Source: Amycolatopsis rhizosphaerae
GTDB lineage: Bacteria > Actinomycetota > Actinomycetes > Mycobacteriales > Pseudonocardiaceae
Assembly (NCBI RefSeq): GCF_007713715.1
Contig: NZ_VJWX01000009.1
Span: 1-42,117, forward strand
Direction: 5' to 3'
Length of the DNA stretch: 42,117 nucleotides
Shown one piece after another: positions 16,214 through 23,753 of this stretch. Made by a program: the position numbers and the translations under genes. Position 1 is the first letter of the stretch; each line of letters begins with the position of its first letter. The notes beneath the pieces were generated by a model. It did not search any database. It was not told the origin of the DNA and was given only the letters and a program-made list of their open reading frames with translations.

Positions 16214-17967
16214 CCCGGCAGGTCGAACAGGTTGGGCTGCCCGGCCGCGTACCGGGCCGCGTCGATCCGTTTGAGCGGTTCGAGCTCCGGCGGCTGGTAC
16301 AGGGCCTGGATCGGTACCCGGCCTTCCGTGGCACCGGCCGCGTCGAGCAGGGCGTTCACCGCCTGCCTGCCGGACTCGTTGGCGCCTTCCATGGTGGCCA
16401 GGTTGATGTCGGTGCGCACGTAGTCACCCGCCAGGAAGAGGTTGGGGATCGAGGTCGCCGATTCCGGCCGGTACCGGTAGCTGCCCACCGTGTTGACGAA
16501 CAGCGGGGTGTCGTTGGTCAGCCCGGCGCCGCTTTCCCGGATGGCCGGGTCCAGGAAGGACGAATGCCGGATGCCGTCGGGCAGGACGGATCGTCCCGTG
16601 TCGTTCAGTGCGTCGCACACCTGTGCCCAGCATTCCGCCAGCACCTCCTCGATCGTGCACTCGCGGGCCGGTTTCCCGTAAAGGATTCCCGGAGTGTCCC
16701 AATCGGACACGTCCAGCGACAGGATGTCCCGCGCGGCGCCATCGCCGTACTGCGCCGGGATGTCCCGGTCCCACAGGGTGCTGTCCAGCACCGAGGTGAT
16801 CTCCCACGGCGAGTCCAGGAACAACTGGGTACCCGCCTTGATCGGCGGAGTCTCCCGCAGGGGGAACTGCACCCCGTTCATCCAGTCGGTGCGCAGTTCG
16901 TTCATCCCGGCCAGTTCCGGGGCCTGCCCCAGGATCGCCGGTGACCACAGCTGCCGGGCCCGTTCCACCGGGACCGCACAGAGGAACCAGTCCGCCGTGA
17001 CCGACGTGGGCGTGCCGGTGGGGCCGGTGACCACGGCCGAGGAGATCCGCCCGCCGGACAGTTCCAGCGACCGCACCGTCTGCCCGACCTCGAACCGCAC
17101 GCCCCGGCCGGTCAGGCAGTGCACCCACGGATCGATCCACGCCTCGGTGGTGGGGCCGTTGAGCATCCTGGCCGGGGACTGGCCGTTCGTGCCCTGGCCG
17201 AGGAAGGCCAGGATGAACGCCTCGCCCATCGCGCCGACCGTGCGGGTGTTCGCCACCTTTTCCTTGAGCGCGACCAGTCCTCGCGTCATGAACCGCACCA
17301 GCGCGACCTGGTACTCCTTCGAACGTCCATCGGCGCGCATGAAATCCCAGAACGCCACGTTCTCCCACTGGTTCTCGCGACGTTCGCGGCTGCTGGTCAT
17401 GAACACCAGCAGCCGGTCGGCGAACAGGGCCACCTCCTGGGGAGGCAGGGAGACGACCTCCTGCACGAGGCCGATGATGGTGTCGCGCAGCGAATCCGGA
17501 TCCAACGGCCGGGTGGCCGGGTTGGTCGGCAGGGCGAGCTCGATGTCCGACCGTCCGCCGCTGCGCGAGATCAGCGCGCCGTTGAGCGACACCAGGTTGT
17601 CCGAAACAGTCTTTCCGTTGCCGGGCAACGGAATCCGCGACATGGTGTCCGGAACGTTGTGGTAGAAGCCGGGGAAGAACCGGAAGCCGTGCTCGCCGGG
17701 AAGGTCGGCCCGCCCCATGGTCCCGGTACCGGGCATCGGGATGCTCCTGGCCTTCCCGCCCAGCGCGGTGCTCTCGTACACCGTGACCTCGAAGCCGCGC
17801 TCGATCAGTTCGTGCGCCGCGGTCAGCCCGGCCATGCCGCCGCCGAGCACCGCCACCCGCCGTCCGCCGTTCGCTGCTCGCGCCGGGGTGCTTCCGAGCG
17901 CGACGGCGGCACCGGCCATGGTCGCGCCGCGCAGCGCCGTCCGCCTGCTGAACTTCCTGGGGTTCAC
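16210..17967 (-). CDS. Tat-exported flavin-dependent desaturase/amine-oxidase-like protein (HpnE/phytoene-desaturase fold)
   Basis: A 585-residue protein. The GTG start at 17967 overlaps the preceding gene's stop by 4 nt. The N-terminus has a twin-arginine signal, SRRTALRGATMAGAAVALG ending ARAANGG (about residues 6-35). Then comes a canonical FAD motif VAVLGGGMAGLTAAHELIER with VTVYESTALGGKA, as in carotenoid desaturases and hydroxysqualene dehydroxylases. The C-terminus has NLFLAGDYVRTDINLATMEG, the second FAD-binding motif. Members of this fold oxidise or isomerise polyene, squalene or amine substrates. A Tat signal is uncommon for a desaturase and implies folding with FAD before export. 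Second in the coupled operon. Confidence 0.87.
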   Translation of the reverse strand: MNPRKFSRRTALRGATMAGAAVALGSTPARAANGGRRVAVLGGGMAGLTAAHELIERGFEVTVYESTALGGKARSIPMPGTGTMGRADLPGEHGFRFFPGFYHNVPDTMSRIPLPGNGKTVSDNLVSLNGALISRSGGRSDIELALPTNPATRPLDPDSLRDTIIGLVQEVVSLPPQEVALFADRLLVFMTSSRERRENQWENVAFWDFMRADGRSKEYQVALVRFMTRGLVALKEKVANTRTVGAMGEAFILAFLGQGTNGQSPARMLNGPTTEAWIDPWVHCLTGRGVRFEVGQTVRSLELSGGRISSAVVTGPTGTPTSVTADWFLCAVPVERARQLWSPAILGQAPELAGMNELRTDWMNGVQFPLRETPPIKAGTQLFLDSPWEITSVLDSTLWDRDIPAQYGDGAARDILSLDVSDWDTPGILYGKPARECTIEEVLAECWAQVCDALNDTGRSVLPDGIRHSSFLDPAIRESGAGLTNDTPLFVNTVGSYRYRPESATSIPNLFLAGDYVRTDINLATMEGANESGRQAVNALLDAAGATEGRVPIQALYQPPELEPLKRIDAARYAAGQPNLFDLPG

Positions 17968-19025
17968 TGCCCACCCCCGAGGCGGGACGGCAGCGTGCGG
18001 ATGTGTTCCACGAGCCCGATCGAGCCGGGGCCCGTCCGCCCGACCGACTCGGGCAGTGCCAGCAAGCCGGAGTCCAAAACGAACGGATCGGTCACGTGGA
18101 AGGTGTAGTCCAGCCCGGGATACGGTTCCGGCTCCCAGCCGGTCGGCGTGCCCTTCTTGGCGTCCGTGCAGGAAGCATTCTCCGAGGCGGGATACGAGTA
18201 GGCCCCGGAGACCCGCCAGTCGGACAGCCGAAGCGTCGCCATGCAGCCGATCACCGCGTCCGGGGTGGCGTGCGCGACCACGCCCTGCCACACGCCGTCA
18301 CCCTTGACCACGCCGCCGAGCAGGCTGGCGCTGCCGTCGGGCTCGTGCGAGACGGCCCATTCCCACCCGGAGTAGCGCTGGTCGACGACGTTGAAGCTGC
18401 CCCAGTTGTGGTCGTGGTAACCGCGCCAGCCCGCGAGATCGGTGTCCTGCCCGTCCGGGGTGCGCAGGTGTCCGGTGGGATGGCTGGTGGCGACCGGTGA
18501 GGTCCAGTACATCTCCTGGCCGCCGTCGTACCGGATGGGGCCGCCGGTCAGCCCGGTGACCGGCTGGTCCAGCCAGGCGTCGACGTCGAAACCATTGGCG
18601 TGGAACACGAAATGGTAGGCGCCGCGCACCGGGTCGTAGTCGATGCTTCCCGCGCTGTTGCCCGCGGACGGGGTCGCGGTGCTCGCCGTGGTCGGCGTCG
18701 CCGCCACCGGGAGCACCGCCTTCGGACCGTTTTCCGGGTAGTAGAACATCGCGGTGATCGGGGCGGGGCTGGTGAAGAACAGCGCGATGAAGGTTCGCCC
18801 GGTCCGCGGGTCCATCAGGTGCACGTACCACCATTCGGTCGCCGAGCCGGGGTGGGCGACGTCGTCGGCGGGCTGGGCGAGGTGGCCGGGGACCTGGGTC
18901 AGGTCCGAACCGGTGATGTCGGTGGGCGGGGGAACGAGATCCTGCGCAGCGGCCGGCGGCAGGAAGAACAGGCTCAGGGCAGCGGCCGCGATCATTGCCA
19001 CCACACCGTTGTGACGCAATTTCAT
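17964..19025 (-). CDS. Secreted AttH/CrtC-like lipocalin-fold protein
   Basis: A 353-residue protein with a Sec signal peptide (MKLRHNGVVAMIAAAALSLF, probable cleavage after PPAAA). Motifs EWWYVHLMDPRTGRTFIALF and GYHDHNWGSF are hallmarks of the AttH/carotenoid 1,2-hydratase double-lipocalin family. In the hydratases, the conserved His/Asp/Trp cluster adds water to terminal C=C bonds of carotenoids. First gene of the three-gene operon. Its promoter region contains the 32-bp palindrome at 19041-19072 and a -35-like TTGACT (complement of 19072-19077). It could instead be an exported lipid-binding chaperone; the substrate is not visible. Confidence 0.8.
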   Translation of the reverse strand: MKLRHNGVVAMIAAAALSLFFLPPAAAQDLVPPPTDITGSDLTQVPGHLAQPADDVAHPGSATEWWYVHLMDPRTGRTFIALFFTSPAPITAMFYYPENGPKAVLPVAATPTTASTATPSAGNSAGSIDYDPVRGAYHFVFHANGFDVDAWLDQPVTGLTGGPIRYDGGQEMYWTSPVATSHPTGHLRTPDGQDTDLAGWRGYHDHNWGSFNVVDQRYSGWEWAVSHEPDGSASLLGGVVKGDGVWQGVVAHATPDAVIGCMATLRLSDWRVSGAYSYPASENASCTDAKKGTPTGWEPEPYPGLDYTFHVTDPFVLDSGLLALPESVGRTGPGSIGLVEHIRTLPSRLGGGQ

Positions 19026-19040
19026 CTGACCCTCCAGTGT

Positions 19041-19072
19041 TCATGGACAGAGTGTCGACACTATGTCCATGA
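19041..19072. promoter_or_regulatory. 32-bp near-perfect palindromic operator between divergent genes
   Basis: The site is symmetric about AGTGTCGACACT, with outer TCATGGACA/TGTCCATGA arms and a single mismatched pair. It lies between the AttH/CrtC-like gene (start 19025) and the TetR gene (start 19103), next to a TTGACT -35-like box. Size and position fit a TetR dimer-pair site controlling both directions. Confidence 0.78.
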
Positions 19073-19102
19073 GTCAAGAGGGCCGGTTGTAGCATTCGGG
19101 TC

Positions 19103-19717
19103 ATGCCGTCCGTGACCAGAGCGTCCCGCAACCGCCCGAAGCGCGAGGAGATCGTGCGCAGGCTTGTCGAGGCGGTGGAGAACGAACTCGGCCGGGGCAC
19201 GCCGTACACGGAGCTCTCGGTGTTGCGGATCGCCGAGCAGGCGCAGATCGCGCGGTCGACGTTCTACCTGCACTTCCCGGACAAGAGCAGGCTGCTGATC
19301 GCGGTCGCCGACCAGGCCGTCCAGGGGCTGTTCGACGCGGCGGCCCACTGGTGGAGCGCCGACCACGGGGACGGCCCCGCGGGCGTGGAACGCGCGATGC
19401 GTGAAATGCTCACCCACTACCGCGCGCATCCGAGGGTGCTGCGCGCGCTGGCCGAGGTTTCCTATTACGACGAGGAGGTCGCGGCCTACTGGCTGGACAA
19501 GGTGGCCGGGTTCGTCGAGGTCGAACAGCGGCGGCTGGAAGACGAGCAGCGCGCCGGGCGGGTGAGCGCGGACCTCGACCCGAAGAACACCGCGCGCCTT
19601 CTGGCGGGCATGGTGGAACGCACCATTTCCCTGCACTGCCACATCGCCGGTCCGGACGAGGACCCGGCCATGGCCAGGGCGCTGGCCCGGTCCATCTGGC
19701 TGACCGTCTACGGGTGA
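19103..19717 (+). CDS. TetR/AcrR family regulator of the exported redox operon
   Basis: A 204-residue protein. DNA-binding domain at about residues 10-65: REEIVRRLVEAVENELGRGT, LSVLRIAEQAQIARSTFYLH, FPDKSRLL. The remaining helices form the ligand domain. Divergent from the three-gene AttH/desaturase/flavoprotein operon across the 32-bp palindrome, so it most likely represses that operon and itself. The ligand may be the operon's substrate or product. ATG 19103 is the first in-frame start compatible with the operator position. Confidence 0.88.
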   Translation: MPSVTRASRNRPKREEIVRRLVEAVENELGRGTPYTELSVLRIAEQAQIARSTFYLHFPDKSRLLIAVADQAVQGLFDAAAHWWSADHGDGPAGVERAMREMLTHYRAHPRVLRALAEVSYYDEEVAAYWLDKVAGFVEVEQRRLEDEQRAGRVSADLDPKNTARLLAGMVERTISLHCHIAGPDEDPAMARALARSIWLTVYG

Positions 19718-19728
19718 GCGACGTTTGT

Positions 19729-20235
19729 TCACGCGGGGTGTTGGTGGAGTGCCGCTTCCGCCGCGGCCAGGTGGCCGGAGGTGATTCCCGTTGCGGGGTC
19801 GACCGGGATCAGTGCCGTAGTGGCGCTTCGGCGTGCCATGAAGCGTTGGCGAGCCTCGGGGAACAGAGCGAAGTCGTCGTCGAGCCACGCCAGTGGCCGG
19901 TTGGCCGCGAAGCGGCCGACCGCGCCGTACTTCCAGTCAGGATGTTGGTCATAGGCCCGCACACCGACGACGGGAAGCGCCGGTAGCCCCAGCGCCGGTC
20001 CGACAGTGGTGTTGGCCAGGTGTTCCCATGAAGTGACCCACGCCAACTCCGCGCCGGTTCGCTCGGCCAGTTCCACCAGCGCGACCCCGTGCGCCGGGTT
20101 GAGCCAGGCCCGTCGCACGGCCTTCCTCCGCCACCGCGACAAGCGCCACTGGTGCTCGACGTAGCCGGGCGGTCGCGTCTCGGCGGCGAAAGGATTCAAC
20201 GGCCCGTCCACGTCCACCAGCAGCAACGGTTTCAC
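19729..20235 (-). CDS. HAD-like hydrolase domain protein
   Basis: A 168-residue soluble protein. The N-terminus LLLVDVDGPLNPF carries HAD motif I (DxDG); ELAWVTSWEHLAN is motif II (Ser/Thr); PLAWLDDDF fits motif III/IV with two Asp residues. No large cap domain is present. This compact type is common in actinomycetes with unassigned phosphatase activity. It is convergent with the TetR gene (12-bp gap) and stands alone. Confidence 0.75.
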   Translation of the reverse strand: MKPLLLVDVDGPLNPFAAETRPPGYVEHQWRLSRWRRKAVRRAWLNPAHGVALVELAERTGAELAWVTSWEHLANTTVGPALGLPALPVVGVRAYDQHPDWKYGAVGRFAANRPLAWLDDDFALFPEARQRFMARRSATTALIPVDPATGITSGHLAAAEAALHQHPA

Positions 20236-20317
20236 GCCCCCACATTACCCGCCGGAACCCAGCGGCGAACGCTTTTAGTTCGTGCGCGCTGTACGAATTC
20301 GCGTTCGAAATGTCCTT

Positions 20318-20356
20318 GATCGTGTGATGCTGTTGGCGGTGGGTCGCGGATACGAT
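20318..20356 (+). promoter_or_regulatory. Conserved promoter/leader of DUF222 copy 2
   Basis: The 22 bp at 20318-20339 are identical to the minus-strand leader of the intact DUF222-HNH gene. The -10-like TACGAT (20351-20356) ends exactly 6 nt before the GTG at 20363, the same spacing as in copy 1. The start would be leaderless. Confidence 0.6.
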
Positions 20357-20362
20357 GGTGAC

Positions 20363-20506
20363 GTGACCGTGAACTGGGGGTTTTCCGGGCCCGATCCGGA
20401 ACTGTACGACCGCATCGCCGAGCTGGACCGGGATGACAAGATCTCGCTGCTGGCCGCGGCCGAGGCATTGCTCGGCCTCAAACGACGGGTGCCACCCGCC
20501 ATCTGA
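20363..20506 (+). pseudogene. N-terminal fragment of a second DUF222/HNH gene
   Basis: The frame begins NWGFSGPDPELYDRIAELDR, almost identical to residues 4-23 of the gene at 4619-5791, and stays homologous up to LLAAAEA (to about 20467). The sequence then diverges and stops at 20506. The rest of DUF222 and the HNH module are absent. The break coincides with an antisense IS5-family transposase fragment, which probably caused the truncation. Confidence 0.8.
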
Positions 20507-20628
20507 TCCCTTATGAAGTCGGTTCGCGACCTGATCCCGCCGCTGCGGAACCACCGCCTTGATCTTGCGGCATCGCAAAGCGGGCCGGTTCGCGCTGCTG
20601 CCATAGGCTTTGCCATTGCAGTGGCTGT
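20465..20628 (-). mobile_element. IS5-family transposase remnant
   Basis: Minus-strand translation from about 20628 gives NGKAYGSSANRPALRCRKIK, then AVVPQRRDQVANRLHKGSDG and GGWHPSFEAEQC. This follows the C-terminal DDE region of IS5-type transposases (DKAY.S..NR..LR.R.IK..IP...DQ..NR..KG..GG.PP.FD.E). Only about 55 codons survive; no terminal inverted repeats were found. The fragment ends inside the DUF222 remnant, marking the insertion or deletion junction near 20468. Confidence 0.7.
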
Positions 20629-20657
20629 TTGTGGTCGATGCCGTATAGGGTCTGATC

Positions 20658-21032
20658 GTGGCCTCTCGAATTTCGGAACTGGTGATCCCTTCCCTGGATC
20701 CGCGACGGCTGGCCGCGTTCTGGTGCGAGGTACTGGACTTTACCGTGCTCGACACCACGGACGACGGCATGGTGGAGATCGGACCACGGGAAGGGTTCGG
20801 CGGAGTGCAGCCGACCCTGTGCTTCATCCCCACCACTGCCCCCAAGGCGGGCCAGTTGCGGATGCACTTCGACGTCAACGCCACCGACCGCGATCAGGAC
20901 GCCGAACTGGAACGCCTCCCGAAGGTCGGGGCGCGTCGGGTCGATATCGGCCAGACCGGCGAGGAGAGCCGGCACTGCCTCGCCGACCCCGAAGGCAATG
21001 AATTCTGTCTTCTGAGAGCTCGCCTGAGCTGA
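20658..21032 (+). CDS. VOC/glyoxalase-like domain protein
   Basis: A 124-residue single-module protein. It opens SRISELVIPSLDPRRLAAFW followed by CEVLDFTVLDT, the typical beta-alpha start of vicinal-oxygen-chelate proteins. It then has MHFDVNATDRDQDAELERL and ends CLADPEGNEFCLL, the usual metal-ligand-bearing final strand region. The GTG start at 20658 lies 7 nt after TAGGGT, a possible -10. Substrate unknown; small actinomycete VOC proteins often confer resistance or act on metabolites. Confidence 0.85.
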   Translation: MASRISELVIPSLDPRRLAAFWCEVLDFTVLDTTDDGMVEIGPREGFGGVQPTLCFIPTTAPKAGQLRMHFDVNATDRDQDAELERLPKVGARRVDIGQTGEESRHCLADPEGNEFCLLRARLS

Positions 21033-21137
21033 GCATCGGCCGGTGGTCACCTCGCGACGCGCCAAGCCGAGCCGCAACAACGAAATTCACCCCACCTTTT
21101 CCGCCTCGGGCCGGGCTGAAATGCCACAATGCGCTCT

Positions 21138-21689
21138 ATGGCATTGCCGACGCTGATCGTCGTGAGCGGGCCTCCTGGGGCGGGCAAGACAACCCTGGCG
21201 CACCGGATCGCCCGGGAAATGGGCTGCCCGGCGGTCATCCGCGACGAAATCAAACAGGGCATGACCCAGGCCGCCGCAGGAGACGAACCCGGCGGAAGCG
21301 ACTCGCTCAACATTCGCACACTGAAGGCATTCTTCGACGTCCTGGCGCTGCTCCTGCGGGCGGGAGTCACCCTTGTCGCCGAAGCCGCTTTCCAGCACCA
21401 CGTCTGGCAACCCAACCTGGAACCGCTGGCCGAACTCGCCCGCATCCGCGTCATCCGCTGCACCGTCGAAGCCGCGACCGCCCACGGCCGCATCGCCCAT
21501 CGCGCGGCCCGCGATCCCCGCCGGGCCGCGCACGCCGATCACGAACTCCTGAAAGCGATCGACTCGGGCGGACACCGCCTCGACGACTTCAGGTGGATCC
21601 GCATGGACCTGCCCACACTGACCGTCGACACCACCCACGGCTACGACCCGAGCCTGCCCGAGATCGTCGCCTTCGGGCAGGCTCGCTGA
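21138..21689 (+). CDS. AAA/zeta-toxin-like P-loop kinase
   Basis: A protein of 183 residues from ATG 21138 (an in-frame ATG at 21129 adds three residues). The P-loop VVSGPPGAGKTTLAHRIARE is at about residues 6-25, then PAVIRDEIKQGM (a DEIK-type substrate-site motif) and TLVAEAAFQHHVW. Basic residues in HRAARDPRRAAHA form a lid. This is the AAA_33/zeta-like kinase group that phosphorylates small molecules or antibiotics. No antitoxin-like gene adjoins it, so a toxin role is unlikely. A CACAAT -10-like box 8 nt upstream suggests leaderless expression. Confidence 0.8.
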   Translation: MALPTLIVVSGPPGAGKTTLAHRIAREMGCPAVIRDEIKQGMTQAAAGDEPGGSDSLNIRTLKAFFDVLALLLRAGVTLVAEAAFQHHVWQPNLEPLAELARIRVIRCTVEAATAHGRIAHRAARDPRRAAHADHELLKAIDSGGHRLDDFRWIRMDLPTLTVDTTHGYDPSLPEIVAFGQAR

Positions 21690-21722
21690 AGGCCGCGATC
21701 CGAGGCCAGGCAGCGGGGCGAC

Positions 21723-22172
21723 TCACCAGGTCTTGCCCGCCTGCTCCCGCACGGTGTGGTTGATGCGGTTGAAGAAGTTGGTCAGCGCGATTTCCAGGAT
21801 GATGGCGGACAGCTGGTTCTCGTCGAAGTGAGCGGCGGCCGCGGCCCAGATCTCGTCGGTCACGCCCGGCGCGCCGTCCTGGATGCGGGTGGCGGCCTCG
21901 GTCAGCGCGAGTGCCGCCCGCTCCTCATCGGTGAAGAAGGGGGTTTCGCGCCACGCGACCACGTTGTGCAGCCGCTGGTCGGTCTCGCCCCGCTTCTTGG
22001 CCGACCCGATCCCGGCGAACACGCACGGGGCGCACCCGTTGATCTGGCTGGCCCGCAGGTGGACCAGTTCGAGCAGGAGCGGGTCGGCGCCCCCGGCGTG
22101 AACGGCCTTGTTGAGGTGCTTGATCGCCGTGAACACGTCGGAATTCGCCGGGCTCTTCATGCGGGCTTCCAT
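21723..22172 (-). CDS. Carboxymuconolactone decarboxylase/AhpD-like protein
   Basis: A 149-residue all-helical protein. The family core is present: LLELVHLRASQINGCAPCVF, with redox CxxC, then WRETPFFTDEERAALALTEA and the C-terminal LTNFFNRINHTV. Typical AhpD-like members read CxxC...H, with the histidine about three residues after the second Cys; here the segment reads CAPCVFAGIGSAKKRGETDQ and lacks it. The protein may be a thiol-disulfide enzyme with altered proton relay. Start ATG 22172 has a GGAGCGAG ribosome site. Next to, but not coupled with, the RES toxin gene. Confidence 0.85.
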   Translation of the reverse strand: MEARMKSPANSDVFTAIKHLNKAVHAGGADPLLLELVHLRASQINGCAPCVFAGIGSAKKRGETDQRLHNVVAWRETPFFTDEERAALALTEAATRIQDGAPGVTDEIWAAAAAHFDENQLSAIILEIALTNFFNRINHTVREQAGKTW

Positions 22173-22261
22173 CGGTCTCGCTCCTTCGCCGGTTACCGGG
22201 CCCGTCCGGGCCCGTCACACCCCTGACGGAACAGAGCCGGGGAAGGTAACAACCACCACGG

Positions 22262-22912
22262 TCACAGCAGGACGTAGTTCAGTTCCTCGCAGATCCGGGC
22301 GAGCGGGACGTCCAGGCCCGGGTGGTCCAGCGGCAGCAGCACGTCCGGCTCCACCGGCAGTGCGGAACCGGCCGGCGGGTCCCACAGGCACAACGCGGGC
22401 CCCCCGCCGTCCATGGACGACCGGTACCACAGGCCGTCCAGGTCCTTGAACGCGCCGCGGATCGCCCGCGCCCACGCTTGCGTGATCTTCTTGGGGCCAC
22501 TGGAGATCTCCTGCGAGGCGCCGACCCGGGTGGGCCACAGCCCGGACAGGTCCAGCAGGCGCAGGGTGCGGGTGGGGCGCACCACGACCAGCCGGGGACC
22601 TCGCGTCCTGCGGTCCACGATGGAAGTCGTCTGGTAGACCTCGGCGATGCTCGTGCGCACGGTCAGTCCGAAGTAGAGCACCCCGTTGCGCGGGTCGTGC
22701 ACCGTGGTGCCGTCACGGCCGGGGCGCTGCGGGTCGAACCGGCCGTGCGGCAGCGGCCCGGTGTAGCGAAAGGAGTTCCAGCGCTGGGGGTGGTTGCCGT
22801 GCGCGGTGAAGATCCGGACCAGCCGGGTCCCCGGGTGCACCGCGACAATGTCCTCCGGGTGCAGTTCGTGCGCCAGGGCGGCACGCGCAGGCGGCAGCGG
22901 AAGCCGTGCCAT
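22262..22912 (-). CDS. RES domain toxin
   Basis: A 216-residue protein from ATG 22912, 20 bp after the antitoxin stop. The RES domain shows the ordered polar residues: LVRIFTAHGNHPQRWNSFRY (Arg), GRFDPQ, then GVLYFGLTVRTSIAEVYQ (catalytic Tyr/Glu) and a late Ser in WYRSSMDGGGPALCLWD. RES toxins degrade NAD+ or ADP-ribosylate targets and are neutralised by Xre/MbcA-type antitoxins. The gene order (antitoxin first, toxin second) and spacing match this class. Confidence 0.85.
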   Translation of the reverse strand: MARLPLPPARAALAHELHPEDIVAVHPGTRLVRIFTAHGNHPQRWNSFRYTGPLPHGRFDPQRPGRDGTTVHDPRNGVLYFGLTVRTSIAEVYQTTSIVDRRTRGPRLVVVRPTRTLRLLDLSGLWPTRVGASQEISSGPKKITQAWARAIRGAFKDLDGLWYRSSMDGGGPALCLWDPPAGSALPVEPDVLLPLDHPGLDVPLARICEELNYVLL

Positions 22913-22932
22913 CTCGGGTGAGGATCCGCCCG

Positions 22933-23517
22933 CTAGAACGCGGTGCCGAGGGTGGTCGCGAGGTCGGCGACCGGGTCGGGGTCGCCGCCCGCGAGCAGCC
23001 ACTGGCGCGGGGTCGCCGGCTTGCCGTGGATCACCAGGTCGTCCTGCGGGGTGGCCATGAACGCGGCCACCACCAGCGGGGGCTGGTCCTCCGGCACGGC
23101 GGAGAGGACGACCTCCAGCCCGGGCAGCACGTTGCTGCCGGCGAACTGCCAGGCGGGCAGGCGCCAGCCGCCCTGGTCCTTCCAGCCGGTGAGGCGGCCG
23201 GCGGCGAGCTTGTGCCGGATCCGGCTCGGGTCGACGTTGAGCAGCCGTGCGGCGTCGGTGACGGTGAGGGCCGATTCGGCCAGCACCGCCTGCACGGCCA
23301 CCGTCCTGGCCCGGTAGTCGGGCTCGTCGTCACGGCACTCGGACAGGTCCAGCCCGACGTCGGTCAGCGCCGCCCGCTGATCGGGGGAGAAGAAGTGCGA
23401 CGGATCCGGGTGGGGCGGTGAGAGCCTGCGTGCGGCGTCTTCGACGAGGGTGAGGAACTCCTTAGCGTCTACGCGGAGCCCCACCCTGGCGAGGACACTT
23501 TCCAGCGCAACCGTCAT
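22933..23517 (-). CDS. Xre/MbcA-like antitoxin of the RES toxin
   Basis: A 194-residue protein from ATG 23517 (MTVALESVLARVGLRVDAKE). The central region AVLAESALTVTDAARLLNVD then PSRIRHKLAAGRLTGWK is a helix-turn-helix of the excisionase/Xre type. The C-terminal part VVAAFMATPQDDLVIHGKPA with PRQWLLAGGDPDPVADLATT is the toxin-binding region, ending in the usual GGD.. pattern. It precedes the RES gene by 20 bp. Four GTGCGG hexamers lie just upstream and may be its autoregulatory operator. Confidence 0.82.
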   Translation of the reverse strand: MTVALESVLARVGLRVDAKEFLTLVEDAARRLSPPHPDPSHFFSPDQRAALTDVGLDLSECRDDEPDYRARTVAVQAVLAESALTVTDAARLLNVDPSRIRHKLAAGRLTGWKDQGGWRLPAWQFAGSNVLPGLEVVLSAVPEDQPPLVVAAFMATPQDDLVIHGKPATPRQWLLAGGDPDPVADLATTLGTAF

Positions 23518-23537
23518 ACGCACACGGTAGCGCAGAT

Positions 23538-23593
23538 GTGCGGGTTCGTGCGCTGTGGTGCGGGAATTCACCAGATCCGCACACTCACCGCAC
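23538..23593. promoter_or_regulatory. Cluster of GTGCGG hexamers upstream of the antitoxin gene
   Basis: GTGCGG occurs at 23538-23543 and 23558-23563 on the plus strand and as CCGCAC at 23577-23582 and 23588-23593, with an additional GTGCG at 23548. Two direct and two inverted copies 20-60 bp upstream of the antitoxin start suggest cooperative autorepression. Confidence 0.45.
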
Positions 23594-23681
23594 GTGATCC
23601 AACACGATCCGTAGGCGGACGCCACCGAGTGTGGCAGGTGGGGTCACCCCTGTCCAGGGCGGAACCACCCGGAGGGCCCGC

Positions 23682-23731
23682 TTGACAGGTGTCGACGGTC
23701 ACTCTAGCGTCCCTGGGTAATCGATTTCTCC
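23682..23731 (+). promoter_or_regulatory. Promoter and LacI-type operator of the sugar ABC operon
   Basis: TTGACA (23682-23687), 17 nt, then TAGCGT (23705-23710) form a strong promoter. Immediately downstream TGGGTAATCGATTTCTCC (23714-23731) matches 14 of 18 positions of the perfect palindrome at 31046-31063 in the isomerase-kinase promoter. The neighbouring LacI protein is the probable repressor of both. Confidence 0.75.
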
Positions 23732-23753
23732 CCGTCGGCGTGGGGGTCTCCGG

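Noticed and set aside
11508-19717. A complete antibiotic biosynthetic cluster
   Set aside because: SARP, ScbR-like, methyltransferase and flavoprotein genes are suggestive, but no PKS, NRPS, terpene synthase or other scaffold enzyme is visible in the window.
21138-21689. Zeta toxin of an epsilon/zeta system
   Set aside because: No epsilon-like antitoxin adjoins it and the flanks are unrelated enzymes; a small-molecule kinase is as likely.
23538-23593. CRISPR-like repeat array
   Set aside because: The repeated unit is only 6 bp, unevenly spaced and in both orientations; no spacers of regular length and no cas genes.
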